33,371 nucleotides of DNA from Moorena sp. SIO3I8. Lineage in GTDB: Bacteria; Cyanobacteriota; Cyanobacteriia; Cyanobacteriales; Coleofasciculaceae. The notes below the pieces were generated by a model. The model searched no databases. It saw only the letters and a list, made by a program, of their open reading frames with translations, and had not been told where the DNA came from. Of this stretch, positions 25,099-33,276 are shown piece after piece (within the stretch, counting starts at the first letter, position 1; the number at the start of each line of letters is the position of its first letter). The DNA is taken from NCBI RefSeq assembly GCF_010692325.1, contig NZ_JAAHHW010000076.1, forward strand, positions 1 through 33,371, read 5' to 3'. The translations under genes and the position numbers were made by a program.

Positions 25099-26934
25099 AT
25101 GAAAAATCATTTATCTAACTTAAAAGTGGTTAGAAATCTCAAGCCTCGTCAGCTTGGTCTAGCAGTAACCACTTTCGCTGCCCTAGGATTTACCATGTCT
25201 GTGCCTGCTGCAGCAGGAGAATTTCGTACCATTAACGGATTTGGTAACAACCTAAATGATCCGACATTGGGTGAAGCCGAAACAGAACTACTTCGGCTCC
25301 TGAGTCCTGAGTACGAAGATGGCTTCAACGCACCAAGAATAACCGGTCCGACTGGCAATGTTCTGCCTAACGCTCGTGACATTAGCAATACCATTGTCCG
25401 CCAGACTGAATTCGTGCCTAATTTCCTCAACGCCAGCGACTGGATCTGGCAGTGGGGGCAGTTCATTGATCACGACTTGGATCTCAATGAGGGAGAGGCC
25501 GCTCCCCCACCAGAGGATTTCACCCCTATCCCAATTAATCCCATTGACATTTCCACTGGTCTTCCAGATCCACTCGCCCCATCTATACCCTTTGTTAGGG
25601 TTCCTACAGCTCCAGGTACTGGCACTGGACCTGGCAATCCGCGCCAGCAGATCAACCAGCTAACTTCTTTTATTGATGGTTCACAGGTCTACGGATCTGA
25701 TTCAGTGCGGGCGGAATTTTTGCGTACGAATGATGGTACTGGAAAGCTCAAGAGCCAGATTATCAATGGTGAAGAGCTACTGCCTTTCAACACTGGGGGA
25801 TTGCCTAATGCCAACACTGACCGGTCTGGAGCATTAGCACCAGAAGAGTTGTTCATCGGTGGCGATGTTCGTGTCAACGAACAGATTGGGTTAACCGCAG
25901 TTCACACCTTGTTCGTGCGGGAGCACAATCGGATAGCTGAAACACTTGCTCAACAAATTGACGCTGGTGACCCGGTGATTTTGGAGAAGTTAGAAGAGTC
26001 AGGACTTGATAAAGGGGACTTTATCTACGAATCAGCTCGTAAGGTCGTTGGCGCTCAGATTCAGGTAATCACATACAATGAATTCCTACCGCTATTCATT
26101 GGCGATAGCCTTTTGGACGATTACTCTGGCTACGATTCCACCGTTGACCCACGTGTCAGCGTGGAATTTGCCAATGGTACCTTCCGCGTTGGCCACACTT
26201 TTCTGTCCCCAGAGCTTCAGCGCATTAACAATGACGGCACTTCCCCCGGAGGGGTCTCCCTTTCCGATGCCTTTTTCACTCCCCAAGAGGTGATTGATAA
26301 CGGCGTCGATTCACTGTTTTTCGGTTTAGCTTCCCAAGTGGCTCAAGAGTTTGACAATCAGATAGTGGACGAGGTGCGGAATTTCCTGGCCTCGATTCCC
26401 ACCGGTGGCTTTGACCTTGCTTCACTAAATATTGCACGGGGAAGGGAAGTTGGCCTTCCCGGCTACAATCAGGCTCGTGTGGAACTCGGTCTGGATCCGG
26501 TCACTGCCTTCTTGACCACCGATACCGAACTTGGCATTACTTCTAACCCAGAAATAGCAGCTCTATTTGAACAAATCTACCAGTCTGTAGACGATGTGGA
26601 TTGGTGGATTGGAGGAATATCTGAGGACTCCTTCAACGGTGGATTGCTCGGTGAACTATTCAATACAGTGATCTCAGACCAGTTCAGGCGCGCACGGGAT
26701 GGTGACCGGTTCTTTTTCCTCAACGATCTCGATCATCTGCTGGCCTTGGCTCCAGATCTAGAAAGCACTCGCCTCTCGGACATTATTCGCCGAAACTCAA
26801 GCATTAGCAAGATCCAAGATAATGCTTTCGTTGTCCCAGAAGACGTGCCGGAACCTAGCAGCATCCTTGGTTTAGTTACACTCCTTGGTTTAGCAGCTAT
26901 AGCGCAGCGCTATAACTTTCCACCAAAGCCATAA
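25099..26934 (+). CDS. animal-type haem peroxidase, secreted, PEP-CTERM (copy 2)
   Basis: A 611-residue paralogue of the peroxidase at 21115-22938, same orientation, 3984 bp downstream. The signal peptide is almost identical. The catalytic set is intact: distal His125, Arg258 and Glu261 (DVRVNEQ), proximal His366 (FRVGHTFLSPEL). The PEP-CTERM end is VPEPSSILGLVTLLGLAAIA. Differences cluster in surface loops such as the segment after LNEG (GEAAPPPEDF against GGLDRSPEDF) and around 235-250, so substrate range may differ. Its last 38 bases overlap the 3' end of the histidine kinase gene on the other strand. Both copies look functional; roles in halide chemistry or surface cross-linking are conjecture. 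Confidence 0.92.
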   Translation: MKNHLSNLKVVRNLKPRQLGLAVTTFAALGFTMSVPAAAGEFRTINGFGNNLNDPTLGEAETELLRLLSPEYEDGFNAPRITGPTGNVLPNARDISNTIVRQTEFVPNFLNASDWIWQWGQFIDHDLDLNEGEAAPPPEDFTPIPINPIDISTGLPDPLAPSIPFVRVPTAPGTGTGPGNPRQQINQLTSFIDGSQVYGSDSVRAEFLRTNDGTGKLKSQIINGEELLPFNTGGLPNANTDRSGALAPEELFIGGDVRVNEQIGLTAVHTLFVREHNRIAETLAQQIDAGDPVILEKLEESGLDKGDFIYESARKVVGAQIQVITYNEFLPLFIGDSLLDDYSGYDSTVDPRVSVEFANGTFRVGHTFLSPELQRINNDGTSPGGVSLSDAFFTPQEVIDNGVDSLFFGLASQVAQEFDNQIVDEVRNFLASIPTGGFDLASLNIARGREVGLPGYNQARVELGLDPVTAFLTTDTELGITSNPEIAALFEQIYQSVDDVDWWIGGISEDSFNGGLLGELFNTVISDQFRRARDGDRFFFLNDLDHLLALAPDLESTRLSDIIRRNSSISKIQDNAFVVPEDVPEPSSILGLVTLLGLAAIAQRYNFPPKP

Positions 26935-29290
26935 CCCTGTACAATAAATCCATGGGTTCGATCGGTTTATATAAGTAATCATCCACTACCTCCATCATTT
27001 CTTGTTGCTCTACTTTTGGCAGGCTCGGAATCGTTAAAGCCAGAATTTTTACCCCACCGGTTGTGGAGGATTGACGCAGCCATTGAGTCATTTCGTAACC
27101 CTCCCTAGTCGGTAACTGCCAATCAATAATGATCGTCTGGGGCTTAAGCAATGCAATTTGTTTGATGGCAGTGGAACCATCAATCAACCAAATTACTTTA
27201 TAGCCTGCTGCGGTCAAAATTTCGCAAATTAGGGTAGCCATCTCTTCTTGGTTTTCCACTAAGGCCACAGTGCCTTGAGCTTTGAGAGTTAGGTTGGACT
27301 TAGGCATAGCTTTTCCTGAAGTCGCTGGTACCATGGGTTGAGTGGGTAACCAAACTGTAAAACAAGACCCCTCTCCCACTACCGATTCCACCTCAATTTT
27401 GCCCCTATGGAGTTCGATCAGCTGTTTGGTTAAGGCTAACCCCAAGCCAGTTCCTTCATACTTGCGACGGTAGGGCGTTTCTAGCTGCTGAAACTTTTGA
27501 AACAGTAATGGTAACTGGTCTTGGGCAATACCAATGCCTGTATCTTCCACTTGAAACACTACTAACTGATTTTCTGGCCAGACCCGTAGGATTACTTTAC
27601 CCCCCTCTGGGGTAAATTTAATCCCATTGCTTAAAAGGTTAAACAAAATCTGTTTAACCCGCCGTTGGTCTGCAGAAAAACAGTCCCTTTCTGGTGGCAC
27701 TCGCCAATCTAGCTGTAGAGTCACCTGCTGTTGGTAGGCTTGTTCGTTTAGGCTACTCAATACCTGATTGGCTAGCTTACTTAAGGAAAATTTGCTGATA
27801 GTCAGGACTAACTTTCCTGCTTCAACCTGAGACAAATCCAGAATATCGTTGATCAGTTCTAGCAGGTGTTGCCCATTGTCCTGGATAGTTTTTAAATAGC
27901 GCTGTTGCTTTTCGACAGGTAATCTCTGGGAACTGTCCTGACCAAAACACCAGCGCAAGAGTGTAGCTGCCATCCCAATTACGCAGGTTAGAGGGGTGCG
28001 CAATTCATGACTCATGGTAGCTAGAAACTCACTCTTAGCAAGATTGGCTGCTTGAGCAGCTTGCAAAGCATCCCGGAGTGCTTGGGTGCGCTCAATTACC
28101 CGTTGTTCAAGGGTGTTGTTTTGCTGCTGCACTTGGGAGTATAACTTCGCTTGATAGATGGCAACGGCTAGGTGTTCAGCAATTGCCTGGAGAAAGTTTT
28201 TTTCACTGTCCTGCCATCGCCTTGGCTCGAAACACTGATGGGCAATTAATAGTCCCCACAGGTTGTTTTGGACAATAATTGGTGCGACTAACTTGGCTCG
28301 TACTTGATGTCGATGCAACAGTTTAAGTAAGCAATTATGGGTATTATAGGTTCGATCAACATCATCAACAGCAACCGTTGACCCTCGCTGATATTTATGT
28401 GTACAGTTAGGTACATGGGTTAAGCATTCCTCCTGCTCAATCACATTCAGCACTGATGGGATAGCATCGGAGACTTTAGCTTCGTAGGTAATACAACCCC
28501 AGCCTAATTCAGTGGCAGCAGGTGCTGGCTCTAGTGCTGTGGAACTAGAGGTGTAAGGAAAGTCAAATTGATAGATTACTAATCGGTCTACTTCTAGGAA
28601 GTGTCGTACCCGTTCAACTGCTGTGGTCAGGATCAGCGGTAACTCTTGGCTTTGACGGATTTGACTGGTCACCTGATTGAGCAATCGCTCCTGCTCAACC
28701 TGCTGGTGCAGTGCTTCTGCTACGGGTTGACAAATGGACCCATAGGGATAATCTGGCTCTGCTAATGGTGGAGCATCGGTGTTGTAGTTATCCGTGTTGT
28801 AGTCACACAGAATATCAATTAATGATAGGGTAAATTCGCTCTGGATAGCTGGATTATTGGGTTTGAGGGAGGCTTGAGCCCTCTTGATTAGGTTGAGAAC
28901 ATCCTGAGAGGTTTCAAATTCTGATGGTGAGGTTAGGTAGGAGTCTTTGAGATGGGTAAGAAAGTTTGCGATCGCATCCGGAGCGAAAGTTAATCCCACT
29001 TGGTACAGTCTCATCAGAGATTCATACCCAGTTAAGGTCTCCGGTTGGGCTTCCCCCCACAGCAGACAACTGAACTGTTCTGATCCGATCAGGGTAAACC
29101 TCTGGCTCTGAGCCTCACTCATCATGCTCTGATTTACCAACAGATCGGACTTTAGGAGTATTGCCTCTTCGCCCAAAGTTGACTTTATCTGGTCTAATCG
29201 CTGATCCAGACGCTCGAACACAGCCAAGGGCAAAATTCTGAGGAATTTTGGATTACTAAATAATTTGGTAGGTGGAATTAAGGATAACAC
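26897..29290 (-). CDS. cikA: CikA-like cyanobacteriochrome hybrid histidine kinase
   Basis: 797 residues: an N-terminal helical domain of unknown fold (1-210), a phytochrome/cyanobacteriochrome-type GAF (about 215-370, ending LWGLLIAHQC), a coiled coil, a HisKA with phospho-acceptor His428 (MSHELRTPL), a HATPase (N box NLLSNGIKFTPEGG, G boxes DTGIGI and GTGLGLALTKQL), and a receiver (about 675-790) with Asp723 (IIIDWQLP), Thr and Lys. The HisKA flank VIGMAATLLRWCFG resembles CikA, the circadian input kinase that senses quinone/redox state and light; this identity is from memory. GAF Cys320 sits where bilins attach but is followed by Leu, not His. Unlike the S. elongatus CikA pseudo-receiver, the receiver retains its Asp. 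The last codons are read from DNA shared with peroxidase 2. Confidence 0.8.
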   Translation of the reverse strand: MLSLIPPTKLFSNPKFLRILPLAVFERLDQRLDQIKSTLGEEAILLKSDLLVNQSMMSEAQSQRFTLIGSEQFSCLLWGEAQPETLTGYESLMRLYQVGLTFAPDAIANFLTHLKDSYLTSPSEFETSQDVLNLIKRAQASLKPNNPAIQSEFTLSLIDILCDYNTDNYNTDAPPLAEPDYPYGSICQPVAEALHQQVEQERLLNQVTSQIRQSQELPLILTTAVERVRHFLEVDRLVIYQFDFPYTSSSTALEPAPAATELGWGCITYEAKVSDAIPSVLNVIEQEECLTHVPNCTHKYQRGSTVAVDDVDRTYNTHNCLLKLLHRHQVRAKLVAPIIVQNNLWGLLIAHQCFEPRRWQDSEKNFLQAIAEHLAVAIYQAKLYSQVQQQNNTLEQRVIERTQALRDALQAAQAANLAKSEFLATMSHELRTPLTCVIGMAATLLRWCFGQDSSQRLPVEKQQRYLKTIQDNGQHLLELINDILDLSQVEAGKLVLTISKFSLSKLANQVLSSLNEQAYQQQVTLQLDWRVPPERDCFSADQRRVKQILFNLLSNGIKFTPEGGKVILRVWPENQLVVFQVEDTGIGIAQDQLPLLFQKFQQLETPYRRKYEGTGLGLALTKQLIELHRGKIEVESVVGEGSCFTVWLPTQPMVPATSGKAMPKSNLTLKAQGTVALVENQEEMATLICEILTAAGYKVIWLIDGSTAIKQIALLKPQTIIIDWQLPTREGYEMTQWLRQSSTTGGVKILALTIPSLPKVEQQEMMEVVDDYLYKPIEPMDLLYRVMALVESYSAAL

Positions 29291-29901
29291 CTGCTGCCTG
29301 GTGGGCTAACTTGCCTGAATGGTGTGGATAGTGGCTTCTTTGATGGTAGTTGATTTTTGTCTACCTGCTGATAAGTATTCCCCTATTTTACCAGATTTTA
29401 GCGTTGCGTGCAGTGTAGTAAATGTGGTAAATGTGGTTAATAGGCGCGGGGAGATGGGAAATCAGATCAGCAAGTGGCATGGTTTCTATAGGGCTTTCAA
29501 GGTGCTTCTGTCTTGTTTCTGCAAGCCTTTTGCCTGACAACTGCGGCGAAATCTATTGGAAGGAAAAAATTATCACAATCTGACAAAACCTTGTTGGTTC
29601 ACTCTCCCTCATAACCTCAAGAGTCATCGAATAATTGCATTGCCACCTTTGGCTAGACCTTAAAAGTACGCCAAAAGTACGCCAGTAGAGAACTTGCCGC
29701 ACTGTGAAAATTTCCCAGTTGAAGGACTAAATAGAAGATTGATGCAACCAAAAGATTTGCAAACCAGATCTGCCACACATCGCCATGCTGTTGCTAGTAT
29801 TTAGATATACCCCATTTCTTCCTACTATACATCTCCAAAAAATAAAAAAACTAGATTTGCTTTATGTTATAATGGACGTTAATTACCAATTTTTTTTTAA
29901 A
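29291..29901. other. gene-free stretch between the kinase and a transposase relic
   Basis: It should hold the promoter of the histidine kinase (minus strand). Small tandem repeats are visible: GTAAATGTG (about 29418-29436) and AAAAGTACGCC (about 29660-29682). No gene or clear insertion-sequence end is seen. A 72-codon plus-strand frame (29319-29537) looks like a by-product. Confidence 0.5.
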
Positions 29902-30033
29902 ATGATTCCAATTGTCAGCTATATTAAACGTAATCCAAGGTCAACAAAGAGATTGATAGGATTAAGTGAAGAACACCTTAATAAACTAATTGACAACGCC
30001 CAAAAATACCACCATAAAAAAAAGTCAGAAATC

Positions 30034-30056
30034 GCTGGCCATAGGCCACGCTACGC
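30034..30056 (+). repeat. 23 bp palindromic insertion in the transposase relic (GTTCGCGTAGCGTGGCC family)
   Basis: GCTGGCCATAGGCCACGCTA and the next bases interrupt the codons between SEI and EQTEIR. The reverse complement matches the GTAGCGTGGCC...GGCCA repeats at 1270-1345 and 2564-2590. It shifts the frame by two. Confidence 0.7.
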
Positions 30057-30338
30057 GAACAAACAGAAATTAGATTAATTAAAGCTGGTGGTGGAAGAAA
30101 ATCTCTCTTAAATACAGAGGATAAAATAATTTTAACATTATATTATTTACATAATCATCCTACCTTTGAAATCTTAGGAATTCATTTCAATGTGTCGGAA
30201 TCGACAGCTAACAATGTTTTTCATTATTGGGTCAATATTTTGAGTGATATTTTACCTAGTAGCTTGCTAGAGCAAGTAAAAAAAAATACAAGTGACGAGA
30301 AATGGGTAAAGGAAATTTTAACAGAATTAGAATTAATT

Positions 30339-30385
30339 TAGGTGCGCTTTCCAATGGGCGAGTAAATCGCCCTTGGGTCGCACCT
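30339..30385 (+). repeat. 47 bp palindromic insertion in the transposase relic
   Basis: AGGTGCG...CGCACCT arms enclose GGGCGA/TCGCCC. It sits exactly between the codons of ELELI and VDSCEQDRERP, introducing TAG and a frameshift. Confidence 0.85.
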
Positions 30386-30484
30386 GTAGATAGCTGTGAA
30401 CAAGATAGAGAAAGACCTCTGGATTACAAAGAACAAAAAAAATATTACTCGGGCAAGAAAAAAATACACACCTTTAAAAATCAA

Positions 30485-30536
30485 TGTCTTGATGCAGTCG
30501 CTCATGGGGGAAACCCCCAAGACCGCGCTGCATCGC
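30485..30536 (+). repeat. 52 bp palindromic insertion in the transposase relic (GATGCAG...CTGCATC family)
   Basis: GATGCAG and CTGCATC arms enclose the GGGGGAAACCCCC hairpin. It separates the codons of KNQ from LITTPDG and shifts the frame. It matches the longer copy at 8306-8376. Confidence 0.88.
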
Positions 30537-31086
30537 TTAATTACTACTCCGGATGGTCAAGAAATAGTTGATGTAATAGTAGGATATCCAGGACCTAAAA
30601 GTGATATTATTTTATGGCGAAAACAGTCAAAAAATTTATAAGAAACCCAAAGATATAATGGCGATAAAGCTTACTGTGGATAAGACCGAATAAAAACCCC
30701 AAAAAAGAAACAAATCAAGAAATGCCGCCAGAAATAAAAGAAGATAATAAGAAAAAATCTCGCGAGCGAATATTTGTAGAACACCTGATAAGAGTGATCA
30801 AAACATTTAGAGTTGCCTCGGAGAGATTCCGCCTAAATAGCAGAAATTACTCAAAAGTTATTTTTACAGTTTGCGGTTTAGTAAGACTCCGAATAGGCGC
30901 TTTAATTTTAAGTTAGTTTTAACCTAATTTGTTTTCAGACAAATTAGATATTTAGTTTATATTTTTTAGGTTAATTCTTATAAACAAAGCTTGATAACTA
31001 TTATTATTTCGTTGAAAGTTGTCATATTTGTGAATGATCGCAAGCATCTCAAAGCTAGTGATAGAACTGCTTTGCAATTCCTGGAG

Positions 31087-31314
31087 ATGTCTACTAGTAA
31101 GTCTCAAATTGCCGTCAGAATTACCCCATTCTTACTCGATAAGCTTAACAGCTACGTTGAGAGAAGTGGTAAGTCTAAGACTGATTTTGTTATTGGGGCT
31201 TTGGCACAGTATTTGGGGTGCAAATCGGATATGCTGCTCAGTCAGAGGGTAGCAACCCTGGAAGCCGAAGTAAAAGAACTACAGGCTTTGGTGAAGAAAT
31301 CATACCTTAGCTGA
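31087..31314 (+). CDS. small ribbon-helix-helix-like protein with C-terminal coiled coil
   Basis: 75 residues from ATG 31087. An upstream in-frame GTG at 31030 would add 19 residues, and the ribosome site is not decisive. SQIAVRITPFLLDKLNSYVE followed by RSGKSKTDFVIGALAQYLG has the strand-helix-helix pattern of RHH (CopG/Arc-type) DNA-binding proteins: the short V-R-I strand, a first helix, then S-K-T-D-F opening the second helix. The tail (LSQRVATLEAEVKELQALVK) is a heptad coiled coil for multimerisation. It ends 18 bp before the TIR gene on the same strand, so an operon with autoregulation is a reasonable inference. Target DNA is unknown. Confidence 0.65.
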   Translation: MSTSKSQIAVRITPFLLDKLNSYVERSGKSKTDFVIGALAQYLGCKSDMLLSQRVATLEAEVKELQALVKKSYLS

Positions 31315-31332
31315 TAAGGAAAGGAATTCCTG

Positions 31333-32379
31333 ATGAGTAATCGCATCCAGATTTTCCTCGCTCATGCCAGTGAGGATAAGGTAGAAGCCCTAAAGCTGTA
31401 CGACCGCCTCAAAGCAAGGGGCTATAAACCCTGGTTGGATGAAAAAAACCTCATCCCTGGGCAGAATTGGCGTGAGGAAATTCCTAATGCCATCAAGCAA
31501 AGTCAAATCTTCATAGCTTGCCTTTCACAGAACTCTGTCAGCAAGAAAGGGTATGTCACCAGAGAGTTCAGACTAGCTCTCAATAAGTATGCCGAAACGC
31601 CCCCTGGGACAATCTATTTGATTCCACTCAAGCTAGATGATTGTGAAGTTCCTCCATTACAACAAGCAGACTATGGGGTGAACCTGCAAGATATCCAGTG
31701 GCTGGACTATTGGGAACCAGATGGTTTTGAGAACCTAGTCAGAGCTATTGAGTATCAATTCGGAACCCCGAAGCAAGAAGATGAAATTGAACTATTAAGT
31801 GAAAAAGGAGTTAACTACACCCAACGGCGTGAGCTCCTAGGTGATGACAAGTGGAAAGAGGCAGAACGACATGCACTACTAGCCGAGAAAGATAGCCGAA
31901 TTTATAGTTTAGAGAATATGGTAAAAACGGGGCTAAAGCGTCCGATTTTTTATACGGAAACCTTTTATAATCAAGGAAATATCATGTCAAACGTCCCTAA
32001 AAAAGTATCTAAATTTGATCTACGGCATGCTCAATTTGGTGGAGGACTTATAGATGCAGATACAGTTAATGCTCAGCATAGAGACAGCAATATTAATAAC
32101 TATCCTCAAGAACAAAGACAAAACCTAGCAGATGCAGCGGCAGAAATTCAACAACTTCTACAACAACTCGAACAAACTTATCCTAATGCAACCGAAATCG
32201 AAAAACAGAGTGCATTGGCAGTAACTCTCCAACAAGAGATTAACAAAAACCCGAAATTCAAGACAAGACTCAAGAATGCCTTCAAAGAAGGTGGCATTGA
32301 AGCATTGAAGGTGTTGTTTGCCCCGATTGGTATTCCCATTGAAATGGTCAGGGGTTGGATTGAGGCCGAAGCCGAGTAA
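31333..32379 (+). CDS. TIR-domain protein with GUN4-like fragment and effector-associated C-terminal module
   Basis: 348 residues. The TIR domain (about 1-140) opens IQIFLAHASEDK, has the WLDEKNLIPGQNWREEI loop and CLSQNSVSK, and carries Glu78 in YVTREFRLAL, the likely NADase glutamate of bacterial TIRs. At about 153-175, EKGVNYTQRRELLGDDKWKE resembles the first helix of GUN4 domains, but the rest of GUN4 is missing. From Met218 (ATG 31984) a distinct module begins MSNVPKKVSKFDLRHAQFGG, then NINNY and a helical tail, like stand-alone effector-associated proteins of cyanobacteria. AAGGAA sits five bases before this internal ATG, so it may also be made separately. TIR enzymes typically deplete NAD+ or make cyclic ADPR signals in anti-phage defence; that role here is inferred. 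Main start ATG 31333 with AAGGAATTCCTG upstream. Confidence 0.85.
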   Translation: MSNRIQIFLAHASEDKVEALKLYDRLKARGYKPWLDEKNLIPGQNWREEIPNAIKQSQIFIACLSQNSVSKKGYVTREFRLALNKYAETPPGTIYLIPLKLDDCEVPPLQQADYGVNLQDIQWLDYWEPDGFENLVRAIEYQFGTPKQEDEIELLSEKGVNYTQRRELLGDDKWKEAERHALLAEKDSRIYSLENMVKTGLKRPIFYTETFYNQGNIMSNVPKKVSKFDLRHAQFGGGLIDADTVNAQHRDSNINNYPQEQRQNLADAAAEIQQLLQQLEQTYPNATEIEKQSALAVTLQQEINKNPKFKTRLKNAFKEGGIEALKVLFAPIGIPIEMVRGWIEAEAE

Positions 32380-32401
32380 CTTGCCTTATCAGTAGATTAC
32401 C

Positions 32402-32506
32402 ATGTTTGAAAACCCTAAAAAAGTCTCGAAGACTGACCTACAGCGTTCCCAGTCTAGAGGCACCTCAGGGACACCTCCCGAGTCTATACTACTCAGCTCT
32501 GCGCAG
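32402..32506 (+). pseudogene. decayed second copy of the effector-associated module
   Basis: ATG 32402 reads MFENPKKVSKTDLQRSQSRG and stops at 32506. The start matches MSNVPKKVSKFDLRHAQFGG of the upstream TIR protein's module in 12 of 20 positions, but homology ends at the GGG turn. The rest of 32507-32715 shows no continuation; a 28-codon frame from ATG 32648 (MFDISGCRFKKE...) overlaps the next start and may be another scrap. Confidence 0.6.
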
Positions 32507-32715
32507 TGAGGATTATTGGTTCGTGCGATTTGCTCATAACTGGCTTTGGCTCGGAGTCTTGGCGGAGGTGTTTTCTTCTCTAGCGCGGAGACTTGTAAAA
32601 TGTAAAATTTAGGGTACAAGCTTTTTATAACAAGAGAGATCAAAAGTATGTTTGATATATCAGGGTGCAGATTCAAAAAAGAAAGTCAATCAAAGGACTG
32701 GTTCGGAGGTAAGGA

Positions 32716-33276
32716 GTGTCAAAGCCACAGCTAGAAAGAGCGTTATCGACTTGGCAAAACAAGCTGGCAGATTATGAGCATGAACTAGCAATAACTGCTA
32801 GTGCTGAACAAAAGTTTGAACTGCGAAATAGGATTGAGGAATGTGAGAAACAAATCAAGAGAATAAAGGTAAAAATTGAGTCTCTTGAGAAGAATAGCGA
32901 GTTATCTATTGCCCAGCCAAAGACGAGGCAAAAACCTCAGATCCAGATTTTCCTAGCTCACGCCAGTGAGGATAAGCCCCAAGTCCTGAAACTATACGAA
33001 CGGCTCAAAGCAAAGGGTTATAAACCCTGGTTGGATGAAAAAAACCTCATCCCTGGGCAGAATTGGCGTGAGGAAATTCCTAATGCCATCAAGCAAAGTC
33101 AAATCTTCATAGCTTGCCTTTCACAGAACTCTGTCAGCAAGCAAGGGTATGTCACCATAGAGTTCAGACTAGCTCTCAATAAGTATGCCGAAACGCCCCC
33201 TGGGACAATCTATTTGATTCCACTCAAGCTACATGATTGTGAAGCAGGGCTATTTCATTCTCATGAAAGCAAATAA
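32716..33276 (+). CDS. coiled-coil/TIR protein with truncated TIR domain
   Basis: 186 residues. Residues 1-60 are a charged helical coiled coil (KPQLERALSTWQNKLADYEH, then CEKQIKRIKVKIESLEK) of the type found at the front of cyanobacterial effector proteins. The TIR domain starts at about 75 with IQIFLAHASEDK and includes the WLDEKNLIPGQNW loop and Glu149 (YVTIEFRLAL). It breaks off after LIPLKLHDCE, where the first TIR continues VPPLQQADYG, and ends with an unrelated GLFHSHESK. About 35 C-terminal TIR residues are missing, so activity is uncertain. The start is GTG 32716, supported by GGAGGT five bases upstream. Truncation and the 226 bp near-identity to the first TIR gene suggest recombination. 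Confidence 0.75.
   Translation: MSKPQLERALSTWQNKLADYEHELAITASAEQKFELRNRIEECEKQIKRIKVKIESLEKNSELSIAQPKTRQKPQIQIFLAHASEDKPQVLKLYERLKAKGYKPWLDEKNLIPGQNWREEIPNAIKQSQIFIACLSQNSVSKQGYVTIEFRLALNKYAETPPGTIYLIPLKLHDCEAGLFHSHESK

Larger units (their letters stand above)
29902..30916 (+). pseudogene. IS5-type (DDE_Tnp_4-like) transposase, broken by three small insertions
   Basis: Joined by eye, the pieces give most of a transposase: MIPIVSYIKRNPRSTKRLIG, then AGGGRKSLLNTEDKIILTLY and PTFEILGIHFNVSESTANNV, then VDSCEQDRERPLDYKEQKKY with SGKKKIHTFKNQ, then LITTPDGQEIVDVIVGYPGP, NGDKAY, and the C-terminal KSRERIFVEHLIRVIKTFRV with GLVRLRIGALILS. The YSGKKKxHTxKNQ, PGPxSD and FVEHLI...FR blocks are characteristic. 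Frame is lost at 30034-30056, 30339-30385 and 30485-30536, each a different palindromic repeat, and further stops and a shift lie at 30640-30725. No intact terminal repeats of the element were recognised. Confidence 0.9.

Noticed and set aside
29319-29537. 72-codon plus-strand frame upstream of the kinase
   Set aside because: No domain, overlaps small tandem repeats, probably the kinase's regulatory region.
32389-32676. 95-codon minus-strand frame between the TIR genes
   Set aside because: Antisense to the decayed module copy and without recognisable features.
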